From Nectonema munidae (taxonomy: Eukaryota > Nematomorpha > Nectonematoida > Nectonematidae), in the NCBI GenBank assembly GCA_030549495.1, contig JAUIRK010000643.1:665001-729000 (forward strand): DNA of 64,000 nucleotides, in the 5' to 3' direction. Positions within the stretch are counted from its first letter, which is position 1, and each line of letters starts with the position of its first letter. The position numbers and the translations under genes are program-made. Shown one piece after another: positions 26,701-41,700 of the stretch. The notes beneath the pieces were generated by a model. The model worked only from the letters and a program-made list of their open reading frames with translations. It ran no database searches and was not told the DNA's origin.

Positions 26701-29700
26701 TCATAGTTTTCATGTTCAAACTTTTGGTTAGAGAACCATATTTCTTGCCAACCGTGGGCTATGAAATTTACAGCACTTTTCAATTTTTCTCTGTAATCAG
26801 GTAAAAGATAATAAGCAATAAGAGCGTAAATTGCTCTATAGTTCCATCGATCGTTATGCATTACATGTGATCTTTCCAGTTTATTACGGGTAACTTATTT
26901 TTTTTCTTTTAAAACTCTATACCCATAGCATAAAGTGTACAAAAATTTAAAATCATCCCTGTGTAGCCAAGATTTTTACAATCAAGCATAACGATTTGAG
27001 GAGTATATAATTTTTTTAATTCATAATAATTTTTAACTACCATCTCTATGAACTCATAGTTCATACTAGGATCACTTGAGCTTATAGAGAAATAAAAATC
27101 AAGAACATATCTATCCAAAATATGATATTGGCAACCGACAAATTGAGCTTTAGCCAAACTTAATTTAAACATTATTTGCTGAAGTTTAACTACAACTCCT
27201 GTAAAACGATCAGTATTTGTAGGTGTGATATCACAAATAATCATTTTGACAGCAGATCAGGTATTGTTTTCAAGTATTTTTATTAATCCTTCAAAAATAT
27301 TTTTTTCTTCACTGGCATCAAACTGAATGATGATCTACTGCAGTTTTCTTACTTTTCAGAATGTATATTTGTCACGTAACAATTCTTTCTTTTAGAGTTT
27401 AGATTCAATTTGTTTTTTATAAAAAAAAATTTTTTATCCTCTCTGCATAACCAATTTCTATATATATCACTAATTTAAGGAAAACTATTTTTTTCCCATA
27501 AACCAGATAATAATTTTTTTTATTATACCTTGTTTGAGTTTTTTCTTCTAGTAAAATATGATAATAGCCAAGAACATTAATTTTTTTTAGGTAATCTTGT
27601 AAAAATTTTGGAATTTTTAATTCTTTGGTAAGATTCTTGTATGCTTGGTTTTAGGTGATAACATTTTAGCTACAACAGAACTGGATTTAAATCCTACCAT
27701 TATTCAATTGGAAAAAAAGTAAAAAAACTAAGTTCTTTAAAATTATACCAAAATTTTATGTTATTATATATATAATTTATTTTATTATAAATATAAAATA
27801 TACTTTTATTTATATAAAAAATGTATATAAACTTTTTGAAGAATAATTTTTATACCTCATAAAATAATATCAAATATAACTAAGACAAGTGAATTCAATT
27901 CATCTTGTGATTAATAGTTCTAAAATTCAGGTCAAAAAGAGTATAAAAATCACGCATAAATTTCACAAGAAGAGTGAGCCATGATAAAATTCATATTAAA
28001 AGAGAAGACGAATAGTGAGATAAATACACTTTGTGTCATAATTTGATCATTTATATCATTTTTCTCTTTGAATTCTTAATTTTAATTAATTTTTTTTAGA
28101 TATGCCTTTCTCTTTGATAAAGTGTTGATTATGTGCAAAGCAACAAAAGTAATTTATCTCACATTTATTCGATATTATTTTTCATAAAAACAAAGTAAAT
28201 TTTTCATGATAAATTCATTTTTTGTTGTGTTTAACTAAATAAATAAATATTCTTATTGATAAAAGAGTACTTTCAAAATTGTGTTCTTTTATATCCATGT
28301 GATGTTTTTGTAGGATAGGGATAGTGAACCTGGATAAAACCTACACCTGTGTAAAACAGTCACTTGCAATCGGAGTCAGTTATTTTCCCTCCAAATCTGC
28401 AAGCCCGAATTAGCCTATATATTTTAATTCTTCCGGGAAGTTATTTTTAGGGAATGGCCCAGTTGGGTGGCGGACCCTTTTTGCAGCATTACTATTAATT
28501 TCACTTCTGATATTCAAAAAAGAAGTTAGGATTTATTATAAAAATAGAATACGGTTTAATTTCAAAGTGGCTGCCTCGTGGAAGTTATGCTATAAAATGA
28601 ACTCTTTGAGAAACAGTGGGACACCCGTTTCCCAAGAAAAAAATTTATCTGCTTTAAATATAAAATTGTATTGAAGAAGAAAGCAGGTGATTAGTTTTCA
28701 AAATTTTAGCTATCAAAGTGTTGAAGATTCAAAAAACACTTGGGATTCAGAAGAAAAATTATTTTGTCTTTTAGAAGCAAAATAGATGACTCTTAGAAGG
28801 CCATGACCAATCACTGTCGAAATGGATAAAAGAAAGAAAGAAAGAAAGATTTATTGTACATAAAAAGCATATCTGAAGAAATAAAACAGTAAGAGAAAAA
28901 TCCATGAGCATACTCAAGACTAATTAAAGTCGCTCTCAGTATTGCTCAAATTAAATGTAGGAAACATGAAGTTAAATAAGTTACAAATTGTGTTGGTATG
29001 ATGGTTGATATGAAATGTAGATCGAATGAAAAATCATGTAAATATGAACATAAAAATATATATAATATATATATATATAGACAAATAGGTAGATATTAAT
29101 TTGTAATATTACAATAATTTGGATAAATTAAATAGTGTGTTTGGTAAAATGTGTTTCATAAGTATATGTTATATAATTGAAATTAAGATAAAAGTAGGGC
29201 TGATATATATATAAATCTTCATATAAATACATCTATATATCGACTCAGTTTTATACAGAAAAAAAATCGATAGTTATACATTATTTAAGACCTATTATAG
29301 ATATAGCAAGTTGGACTACAAGAGATTACGTAATGACTAAGCAAGTAATTTTTGATCTTAAGCAAAAGTTTCGAATATGAATCCTCAATATTTTCCTCTA
29401 TTAATCGAATCAAAGTATTCCAGTATTTGGGAACTTTAAAGACAATGGCTTGTTCATATTTTTAATTTTTTTAAAGCAAATATTCATTTCATTTCTGGTT
29501 TGTAACAAGGTAAATGTGTTGCGTATTAAGAAAAATACAAATAAAACTTGCCAATATATTAAAAGATTGGATGAAAAATATTATAGTCTTTATCATAATT
29601 AATTAAAATTGTTTTTCCTTTTTATGTTTTTATAGTTTTAAGAGTTCTTACATTTACATTTATTGTCTGCTTCATAAATCAGAAATGCTGAAGAAGGATT

Positions 29701-32700
29701 TCCGCGTTTGTTCTATCTTTCGAAGAGACAAAAAAAAGTTTAGACTTAAGTTTTTTTGTTGCTAAATCATAGTTATCTAAAAGCAAAAGATAATAGAAAG
29801 TTGGTTCATTTAACATATTACCGCGTAAAAATGGGTTAAAGCAGACAATTTTTTTATTATGAGACGTTTTTTCTAAAAAAACTAATCTAGTGGAAAAGAT
29901 GATACTTAAATATATGGGTTTTTACCTAAGGAAATATTTTATTCCAAAAATTTCCTTGCTATAATGAAATTTTTATAGCAGGAACATTTTCTATAGTCCT
30001 GAAATGACTGATAAAACTACTCTATTGATATACACCAAACAACCATAAACTTCACCATAACCTGCATACTACCTTTATTTCTTTAGAAAAATTTTTATAT
30101 TTGCTCACTTTATCAATTTTGAAGCATTTTCATCACGGCGCACAGTAAACTCTATTAGGCATTAGTTTTGGAAATTAATCGTCTGTTTTTCTTTCTAAAT
30201 GATTTTTCTATAGCTTAAAGCAGACGATTTTTATTTCGTCCGTCACTGGTAACCCATTTTCCCTGAAAGGGTTTAACCCATTTAAGGCCAAGGAAAGCAG
30301 ACGATATCTAAAAAAAACGTAGACGATTTATATTCAAAGTCATTGAAAAAAGCAGACGAAGATGAAATTACTTATGTTCCAAAATAGGAACATTGGCCGT
30401 AAATGGGTTAAGGGGGTGTCTAACTAAAGTTTTTTTAATCCAGTTTTAACCTAGGCATGGGAACTAAACATTTAACGTCTAACGATCAATATAATCAGAC
30501 GATATATAATCTTAAGTAGAAGAGTTGTATTAACCCTTTCATGGATAATGGGACACCATTTTACCAATGTCCCGTTGAATAAAAAGCATCTGCTTTAAGC
30601 ATATAAAACTCATTGAAAAAGAAAACAGACTATACATTTTGGAAAACAAGAGCCTAACAGGCTTTTTATAAACTCAGTCGATATCATTTTTGTAAAGTCG
30701 AAAATAGTTTTAACTGGTTTAACTTGTTGACGACCAGAATAATCAGACGATAAAGCAGAAGATTTGTATTAAAGAGCTTTGATAAACGCAGAGGATTTTA
30801 TTTTAGAAAAGTCGACATTGGGCGTTAACGGGTTAATATATTCAATGCTATTCTATCTACTTTTTATTTTAGAATGACACTTACGTTTTTAAAGAATGTT
30901 TAATATTATGTAATTACCGCGTTGACTTATCAATTACCAATAATACTTCATCCACACCATCCCTCGGCAGTAAAAAGGACAAGGTAAGAATGTTGATTTT
31001 TTATTCATGAAATTTTAACTCATTTTATTCGAAATGAAATTTATTTTATGATTCAATAAAAGAATTTGTGATTGTTTGTTAGCAAATTTGATTACGCCTG
31101 AAACAATCCAAAATTTAAGAGCAAACTTGTTGAATAATAGTGATTATTGTCTTTTAAAAGTGTTATTTTGCCACCTTGTTGAGCGTATATGTTCCATACT
31201 TTACAAAATTTCTAAGTATACTGACTAATTATAATAAAATGTACATACACTCATAACTCGTCCCCTCACATGGGGGTCAGGTGAGAAGGGCATATGCTTT
31301 ATGGCAAGACTTCTTATGGGGAGGAAGGGATATAAAAAATATATAGTTAATAAGGTAAAGGCGCAATTGCATCGCTTGTATCGAACTATGAGGGATCGAA
31401 CCTAAGACCTTGAATTAAACCCAGTATCTATGTCACGGGAAAGAAGAAAAAAAAGCTTTCAATTTCTCAAAATTTATATTAAGTTCTTGATTATAAAAAA
31501 ATCTCTAAAACCTCTAATTTCGACTTCTCTAACTTCGATTTAATACCGACACAAAAACATAGAAATTTAACCCTTCAAATTTAATACCACTCAAAATGAT
31601 TATTATTAGAAATTTAATTGCAATAAACCTTATCAAACAAAACATAATTTCTACACAAATGTCTCTCCATGTATTATATCGAAATCCAACAGCAAATTTT
31701 CTTATAAAAAGTAAGCGAAGTTGTCTCCTTTATATATATCACAGTATATATTGAATTATAGTGACTAAAAGTCATGAGGTGTTGTTTCGCGTTTTTATAT
31801 TTTTATGGTTTTTATAGATAGTGTCTTAAAATTCTGAGGGCTTGTCTCCCTCTGTCCAACCTCTTAAGCTTTTAGAAGATATAAAAAATTTCAAAAATCA
31901 TGCTCAGATTTTATCAAGCCTTTTTTGTATCTTTTTAATTCGGATCCATATTTTTAGTGGAATTTTTCCTTTCTCCTCGTCTCCAATGACGGCTCAATTG
32001 TGTTCACTATTTATGCAAAGAATTATGATTGTGGAAAGAAATGGGTAGAAGCTGTCAAGATTGCCTTGTACCTTCTTTTCTTAAAAATACTTTTCCTCTT
32101 AATTCCTAAATTGTCCTAACTTTTAGAGACAACACCTCTCCTTCAGTCCTATCAACATCCTCGCATTTATACATGTATTCCACTTTTGGCAAGCCGACAA
32201 ATTGCAGTGTTTGCAAAAATTTACTCCGTGGTCTATTTTTTCAAGGTTATCACTGCAAAAGTAAATGCTTAATTCCATTTGTTTTATTTATCGCATCTAT
32301 TCATATGGACGTCGCGTGTCTGTTTTTTAAATATTTGAAATGCGAATTTTTAATTATACAGTAGGCCCGCTTTAAATCGGACTACATGGGGGAGAAGGGT
32401 GTCCGACATAACAGACGGTCTACTATATATATATGGTAGAAAAAATATTTCAAATTGGACGAATTTATAGCCACAATAAACTTTGGAATAACGTCAAAAT
32501 TTAGAATGACCGCGAACTACCTATGGAATAAAAAAATAAAATGGCTGAAGCCAAAGCGAAATTAAAAAAGTCAAAAAAAAAGTCCCCTTATAAGCCTATG
32601 AAGACAAAAATTTGTATTCTCGGTCACGGTCCGACTTATCCGAGTTATCAGGGTCTACTGTAATTATGTTCAAAGAGTCTTTTATTACTAAAACATATAA

Positions 32701-35700
32701 AACATTGATCAAGATTTTAGCGTTTCTAATTTAAGCATCAATATTATTAACCCATTTAAGACCAAGCAAAGCAGACGATATCTAAAAAAACGCAGACGAT
32801 TTATATTCAAAGTCATTGAAAAAAGCAGACGAAGATGAAATTACTTAAATAGGAACATTGTTCGTAAATGGGTTATACGGTCTCTTAAATCTAGAGATTA
32901 CTTTATTTTTAGTATATCAGCCATCAGATCTAGTTTTGAAAAATTCAACGTATATAGATATATTTTCAATCTATATATATAAATAATACTCTCTCTCCCT
33001 ATATATATATATAATATGGAGGCATCTACTTATAATTTTATAGAGCATACATTTTCATTTCTCATTTCGTCTTTAAAAATAAATATAATAGCATTTTCCA
33101 TTGATTTTTAGTAAAAATTTGCTATGCATTCGAATATTATGATTCAAAAACAAATTTACCAACTGTCATTATAATAATGTTTGACTAACATTTAACTGAG
33201 TTTTGTTAAAAGATTTTATAAATTCGAACTTAAATATCGAGATGTATAAAGATAGAATTTTATGGAGAAGGCGACTAAACACTCGGCCACCTCAAGGGAG
33301 GTCAACCCTGGATAAAGGAACAACGACCTGGAAAAAATAAAGGTGGTGATAAAAAGGATGAATTTTTAATAATAATAATTTATATTTAAAATTTTAATTA
33401 TCATTTTTTGTTTCAAACTTTTGCATATTTAAAATTTTTTATATCAAAATTTTATAAATAAACAAAACAAATGACCGTTCAGCACTTTACTTTTTTTTTA
33501 TAAATAATATAGAATAATCTTATTTTTCAGTAAAAATTTATATGAAGCAAAAATAGAATAATAAAAATTGATGTTTGCCTCGCTACATAATCAAAAAAGC
33601 ACTAATTAAGAGTTTTAAATTTTTTTAACATTATAATAAATTTTATGTTATATAGCATTCTTATTTTAATGCATAAATTTACAACTAACGTCTAGCATAA
33701 TGGCATATTGTGTCCGGCATGGTCTTGCCAGACCACTCATAATATGGATTGAATGTGATACGCATTACGTTTTTTGTGTCAGGCATGTATAAATTGAAAT
33801 ATATAGGAAACTCTGTGTCAAGATTTTTTGAAAATGTAACTGTATGTATGTACTTTTATGCTAACATTAAACCTAACCTCAAAACTCTAACACTAATTCT
33901 AATTCTCTTGTTGGGGCGTGAGTAAGTTTGGTTAGATACTGGGTTTCGATAACTAAGGTCTTGGGTTCAATCCCTCATCAAGGCTACTTTCCTCATAGTT
34001 CGATACAAGCCGCGCAATTAGTAAAAAAATAATGTTTTCAAAGGTCATTTTATTTAAAAAATATACAGTCAAACTCAGAGATCAGCTGCGGGAACCAACA
34101 AAGTTGCGCATAAATCAGGTTTGACTTCTATACTTTAACTTTAATTTTTTTAATTGAATACCTTCTAAATTTATTTTTTAATGTATATGAATTATCACAA
34201 AAACTCTCAAGTTTTGTAGGAGAATCCATATTATCGTAATGATCATTAGGAAAGTTTTTTTCCATATCCTGTATTCATACACTACATATAATTATTATTA
34301 GGGGCAACAAAACTTTATTTGTAAAAAAAATTCAGATAAATATTTTTAAGTATTCTCTTTTGAAAGAGCGCGATCTTTGAACAAAAGCTTTTTAATCACT
34401 GGAATTTATCCTTCCTTTATCTGTTTCCTGTGCTAGAGGAGAGATATATTTCTTTATTTCATATGTTCCTTATTTATACCACATGCAGTATTTTCAAATT
34501 CGATATTTCTATATAAATAAAATTCACCTTTCATTGTAAGATTCGAAGATTACGTTTTTCAATTATTTTATTTATGTGCCAGAATGGATGGGTCAACATT
34601 TTGATCTACATTAAAAAAGATCTGTCAAAAACTTTGAACTCTTCTTCGGTATACAAAAGCCATTCCAAAATTTCTTAAATACTTCCTCTTTGTTTGTTAA
34701 CTTGTTAAACTTTTACAAAAAATAGACTTTTAAAAAATTTGACTTTTGTGGACCTAATAATTTGGACTCTAAGTAAACCTTCAAAAAGCCAGCCGTACCT
34801 TATGGTGGATTTTTCGGGTTGGCTGAAATTACACAGGTTTATCGCTGCTGCTGCGAAAGTGTAACAAAATTCTACGCTTTTCCCTGAGAGTATTTGCTTT
34901 TATGGTAATACTCTCTCAGTTTAAACAATTGTTGTTTTGAACTGATAGATTATACTCATATAAAGATATTATAATCTAGGGGCTAACAACAACAACAACA
35001 ACAACTATTTAAGTGTTTTAGAATAAGTGCTATTAAAATTCAAAAGTTGACTATTGACTTTTAACTGCCCTATTGTCTTTTATTTTAGGATTAAACTGCA
35101 ATTCTTGTGTCCACAAAGAATGTATTTCCTCCAGTTTATTATGCGGTATGCTTCTTCATATACCTTCTATAGTATTTCTCATAGAAAAGAGCCTCATTAT
35201 CCCTAAAAATGCTTTAATAAAACCAACATCATCAATGTTTGCTATACCTGGTTAAACATAATAAAAATTAAAAAATACTGAAATATAAAAATATTTGCTA
35301 AGTCTATTTTTTAAACCTACTTTCAAAAGTAAATCTTTATTTCAAGATTGATTTGTTGGAGTATCATTCGTTGAAAATTCAAAATTCTGTATATTAAATT
35401 TATTTTCAGATAAATAATATCGCTTCTTCAAAACCTAATTTGAATCCACCCTTTTCGCGGAACTCAAATTAGGAAATAACAGTTAAATGTTGGAAAGCAG
35501 AACTACTTTTATCAAGGGGTTTCACAAAAATTTTCATCAAGCCCAACTTGATGTGTAAAGGAGGTAAGAGTGCCTTATTCATATTGACCAGTGGAATTTC
35601 CTTAACACTGTGTTTGCCTGGCTCAAATGAAGTTCTCTCACCCCAGTCTTTTTTTTTTGTAATGTTCAGAAACTGCTCTACTGTCCCAGAGACAGAGAAA

Positions 35701-38700
35701 GCAGCAATACTTGGTGAAGCGGGCTGGCATTCCCATGAGGAAGCCTATGACTTTGAAATCAGCACATAAGCTCCATTAATGTGAGTATCCAACTGCTTCA
35801 AGAAGGAGTTTCATATTGTCATAAGACTCCTTCAGGTGAGTTGAGTAAGCAACCGAGACACTTGGGTATTTGTTGCCGTTATAGAGTAAAATAGCCTTTA
35901 GACTCTTTTTGGAGGAATCTAAGAGTCTCCATTCTGATGGCTCATGTTGAAAGCCTAAGGAGTTATATAATTCTGGAACGTTGCATCAATAACATAAACA
36001 GTTTTTGCACGCAAAATAAGAAGATAGTTCGGCATTACGCGTTCTGTACCTTGTGATCCTCACCTCCTTTTCAAGCAAATTATGTTGGTTGAGCCTTGAA
36101 ACCAACAACTCAATTTGTTCTTTCTTGAGATAGAGGTGGCGTATGAGATCGTTTAGCTCACTCTGTAAAAAAACTGTTGGTTCATAGTCTACTTCATTGA
36201 TACAGGGTGAAGTGCTTATTCTGTAAGAGTTTGGTTATGCAGAACTCGCCTCCTCCACCGATAAGAATGTCCTTGTTTTGGGCTGTTCAGGTACTGGGTA
36301 ATCATCAGAATGATAAACGGTCTGATAGCTGACGGAAGATTCGGATACACAATTTTTGTTTTGGATGCATGTTTGAAACCTTTGATTTTAGTGAGGCAGA
36401 AATAACAATCATCGGCATTGCTTGTCGGAACTCTCAAGATCATTGGAACGGCAAACTTGAAAGATGACTTTCTACCATTAAACCAGGCAGTCAGGGCGTT
36501 GTAACATGATTTGCAAGAAACGCGTGGAGCGGTTTATCTTGGTCTTCTATTCTACAACCAAAATAACTATAGTAAGCTGTTTCAGTAAAGGAGTTATTGT
36601 ATAGTTTATTATAAAATCATGTCAAAATACCATTCATTATATACATTTTCAAATAATAAAAAAATTTCACATTACTTACTTCATAACACTTACTAATTTA
36701 AAATACTCCAGCAAACTTATAGCAAAAAATATATGTAAACCTTTCATGTAAGTTTGGGATATATTTCTGGAACCTGATGAGATCGGCCCAAACAAATACC
36801 AGAAATGAAATCAGCGTACCTGATTTAGTTATTTTCACCTAATTTCATGCTTGCCTCAAATTTTTTGTTTTTTAGTGTTATTATATTAACTACTAACTAA
36901 CTATATTCTTTATATAAATTAGAAAAAAACTGCTTTAAGATTAGGTAGCTGTAGAGTATATTAAAATTAGTATGTCTGTTAGATTCTTTATTCCTTAATT
37001 AAATGAAGGTCTTTTCTCCATTGATCCTATTATTTCTCAATAAACACAATTGTTTGACTTGTTTCTTTACTAATATATTCATTCAATTATATACATACTA
37101 TACTATAACTCTTCGTATGAATATACTGCACATCAAACGATTATTAGCGTATCGACATACTATTAATATTTAAGCAAACTTTAATAAATATTTCAAACCA
37201 TAATTGAGCACCATTTTTTTTATTTTAGCGTATAAAAATGCATACAATAGCATTGACGAAAAACCACCATTACCAGAAAGACCTATCAATTCGTTAGGTA
37301 TTTTTCCTTTGTTCACACTCAGTTAATTATTTTTTCTTGAAAATTTATTTCAGAACAAGTTATTGCGGTGAAGTGTTTCACAGCTACACGTCCTTGTGAA
37401 CTTTCTTTCAAAGAGAAAGAAATTATCTACATTTTAAATAAATGTTCCTCATCTCTTTGGAAGGTTCTTTGTGATTCTTATCCATGAATAACACTCCATC
37501 TCACCATCCCTTTTCTCTTTTTAGGGGCGTCTAAAGGATTCACCTACAGAAGGCTTATTTCCTTCATCCTACGTCAAACCTCATACATCTCAAGTATCCT
37601 TGAAATAATTTGTATATGGTGTATTCATTTTCAAACTCATTTTATTCCTCCAAATTAATATAACTTCTTTTCAGTGCACAAGTCTGTGATATAGCGAACA
37701 CTTTTATTGCTTGCTTTATGGCATTTGGAATCGGAGTTCACTTTTTTGTGTTACGGCTTTTCATCACTGAGAATTTCATCATTCGACAGTTTAATCACCT
37801 TGGGAGTTGACCACCCTTTATATAATGATTGTTATCTCATATTACATTTTCGTAGTCGTAGGGATGAAATTTAATGATGATGAAAAGGGGAGGGAATGAA
37901 ATGTTGGATTATTAATTGAGGGTGACTACGTGTTGTCTGATGAAGTATCGAGCCATTAAGTCCTAACTTAAATTTTTGTAAATACTTCAATTTGGAGTCC
38001 CTTAATTTCTCTCTTACTCCTCAGCCATTGTCCTTAAGAAGTTGAATATAAATAGGTTTCATTATATGTATAGGAAACATCTTTATACCGAACACTTTAC
38101 CGTTTCTATGTTAAACACATTTTTTACATTCAGTTCCACCTTTCGAAGATTCTTTCTCCATTTTTTAAACAAATGCTCTTTATGCTTAACACAGAGCAAG
38201 ATATGTAGCAATAAAAGATCAAAAATTGGATTAAAATAAACAATTTATTTAAGATCTGATTGTAATATTTTTTGAAAATTAATCTATCCTGTCAAAAAAA
38301 TTATTAAATCTCAATGAATTTCGAAATTAAAAACAATAATAAATTATATAATTATTAATAATTTTATGAGGTATAATTACCTTAAAACTTTCCATCTGTC
38401 AGTAAATTATTTTTCAAAACGAATGATCAGTATCATATAGTACGATGTTCCCAATTTTCTTGAATGAAAACATTTTTGATCATTACTGTTCTGTGATACT
38501 TCCAGAAACAGATTTAAGGGAGCAAAACCTCAAAAAAATTAAATTACATAACATTAAATTACAATAACGAGATTATATATACGATAATTTACGTTTAAAA
38601 GGTCATAAAATTTTCTGCCTACCCGTTTAAAGATAATAATAAAATATAGTACACTAATTCAAAGCAATTCATAGGGTTGCAAATATCTCAGTGCTGAAAA

Positions 38701-41700
38701 TGTTCTACGACGAAATGAATGAAAGCATAGGTATTTCACACTTTTATTGATTTTTCATAAAAACTTTGTATTCAAAGCATCTGAAATATATTGCAACATG
38801 ATGGACTGCAATTCACAGATAGCATTGAAAATTTTTATTCAGAATAATTGAAGTTCTAAATTGTCTTTTTAAATTGACATCAGAACAAGCATGAATTACT
38901 TCGATTTAACCGAAAATTCCACCTATCCGACTTTGAGTTAAACGAAAATTTAGCGTGTGTAGATATGGCTGAGACGGGAGATGTTCATTAGAGTGACAAA
39001 TCAAAACAGTGACATAATTTGTAACTCTTGAAATAGCGATTAAAAGAGTGACAAATCAAAAGAGTTTTTTATGTAAGGATAGGTGGGTAAGTAAAACTTT
39101 TGAATTTTTGTATATTTTGTCACTCTTTTGATAATAACTCGGCTGAGACAGATACAACGACTCAAGACTCAACTTCGAGATTTCAAATTATGCAACTTTG
39201 AGTTATCGGGAGTTTACTACTGGATGTATATCTATAAATTATTATCCTAGGATAAATTCAAAATGATATCTAAATACAAAAAGCTTTCATTTTATTAAAT
39301 TGTTACTTTTTATAAATATTATTATAATATAGATATACATTATAATCAAATTTTTTTCCTTATAGAAATCAGCTTTTTATGAAATTCAAATACATTTTGA
39401 TAACATTTCAAAAACCATCGCCATTAATTAGTACTAAGAAAATTTTTTCTTTCCAAATATTTTTTAAAGAAAAAAAATATTCAAAAAAAAATAAATAAAA
39501 TAATAAAAATTTCAAATATTTTTCCTGTATATCTGGTAACGCGGAAATTATTTTTTTAAAGATTTTTCTTGCCAAAAAATTGCCACCTTTGGGTATATAC
39601 TTCGAAGATTTTTTTTTATTTTCCCCATCATTTGTTCGAAAGAATATTCTTTTAAAGATTTTCATATAAATTTGTGCAGAAAAATTAATTTTTTTAAACC
39701 TTTTACCTTTCGAAGTTATCATTTCTCAACTTAATGAAAAGAATTAAATTTTTTATGTTGACTTTTTCACGAAAACGATTTCTGTTGAAGGCACCAAGTT
39801 TTAAAACTTTAACACAAAATTTGATTTTCAGAAGAATTTTTGAGACTGGATTTCCAATTTTTCAAAAAAATAAAACACCTTTTCCGTATAAAGCCATTAC
39901 CAAATTTATGTAAAAATGAGTTTTGATTTTGAACATTTTTTAATACACTTTCAAAAAATGCCTATATTCAAGACCGTTTACTTCATTGATGTATGAAATG
40001 TTTTTAGAATACAAAAATAAATATTCTGTAAAATATAGTTAATATCTGTTGTGGGTATTATTAAAAAACCTTCGAATTAAAAATGCGAACTGATCATTAT
40101 TGCCTAAACTTAATTCAAAGGTTTTCTATTAAATTTCGTTAATCATGTTGTATATGATACGGTACTTTGATCGACACTTTAAAATTTCCTTATGAGGACA
40201 GAATCTTTCATTAGGGCGGGAGACACTGTCCTATTTTTCGAAAAGCCGGCTAAGTTTAACAATTTATAATATAAAAAACAAAGTTGAATGAGTTTTTTAA
40301 TTATTAAAAACATACTCCGTGTCAAACAAAAATGGCTTTCTTTAGATTTATTGAAAATAATGAAACTTTTAAAATAAAAACGAATAATGGTAGAAAACAT
40401 ATTATTGACATAAATCATTAAGTAATTGTATAAGAGTACACAGCAAAATATAAATTGAAGAGTTTTCAGAACTTCGACGACTTTAACAGAGTTCTTATTT
40501 GACTAAACACAATTCATCTTGATAAGTAAAAATCTGAAAATAAACTAAAGCGATTCATGAAATTGATGAAAAAATTAATCATTAGTTCCATACCTACATA
40601 TTTTTAAATTTCTACATTCATCGATTTCTTGTTAATTGCAATATTAAAAACATTTTTTTATCCTACCGGAATAAATAAATACAGGAATATTGAATTTGAA
40701 AAAATTCAAAAAGTGAAATCAGATAATTTACTATATTCCTTAAAGAAATAGCATGTTTTAGCATCATTTTTCACAAAATTTTGACTACATTGAAATAAGA
40801 AAGGGACATTATATAAAACTGTTTTTAGATAAAAAATACTTTCGGAATTATTATTCATCATTAAAGTTTTGTTAAAAATTAAGTGAGGTAACAAATGCGA
40901 ATATGGTGAAAAAGTTGTTTTGAGAGTTGATTTTGAAATTACTTGGGCTTGATTTATTATCAAACCTTTTTTGCTCATAATTACGCATGCATCTAAAATA
41001 TGCATTTACGATGAAAACACATGGTACCTTTTCCAAATTTATTTTTAGATACATATATAACATTTATTGATTCTACTTATAAATTAATTTTAGATACAAA
41101 CAATATGGACTTTGATCATGTTCCCTTAACAACTACAGGAGATGGCAATTGCTTGTTCAATTCAGTTTCTATACTATTCCATGACAATGAAGATTATTCT
41201 CACGTATATCGTCTTTTGTCAGCCTTTGAATTAATAAAAAATTCCAAAAATTATAGAAATGAGGGATTTAGTAAGGAAGATCCTATATATGATGTTTGTT
41301 GTAACATTGGGCGGTCTAATGTATTCACCATCTGCGCCCTTTCCACTGTTTTAATGCAACCCATTCGATTAATATATCCTCCATATAACTCAATTGATAA
41401 CACAGCTCCTTTAGTTTTAAATAAAATGATCTTTCCTCAAAATTTTGATTCCAAAAAAAATGTCTTCTTATAATAAGATCAAAATTTTGTTTACGTCTAC
41501 TTCTTTCAAAAAAAAGTACATTCATTTTTCCTGAGCATTTTGTTCCAGTTGTTAAATCTAAAAATCATGTATCTTTTAATCCCATGGAGAATAAATTAGT
41601 TGGAAAAAATTGTATATTGTCTAATATACAGTGAAAAAGGATTATTAACAATATACAGAGTCGAATTAACTTTATTAAAATTATATCTATTAGCCCAATT

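Larger units (their letters stand above)
29640..30840. repeat. cluster of TTAA micro-elements
   Basis: At least four small elements lie next to each other. They are partial pieces with GGGTTAAAGCAGAC at about 29831, GCAGACGATTTTTATTTCG and TAACCCATTTTCCCTG at about 30220-30255, the complete family-1 copy 30273-30411, the family-3 piece from TTAACCCTTTCATGG (30530) to about 30660, and the family-2 copy 30719-30836. All contain GCAGACGA-like words. Confidence 0.65.

Noticed and set aside
37675-37685. An 11-base micro-exon that would also join Vav exons 20 and 22 in phase
   Set aside because: The 155-bp candidate at 49097-49251 satisfies the same phases, has better splice sites and yields the canonical Trp-Phe-Tyr-Gly SH2 start. 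The micro-exon gives CTSL and a weak donor.
39408-39722. 104-codon minus-strand frame
   Set aside because: Lysine/phenylalanine-rich translation of A/T runs, no domain, no similarity to the surrounding families.
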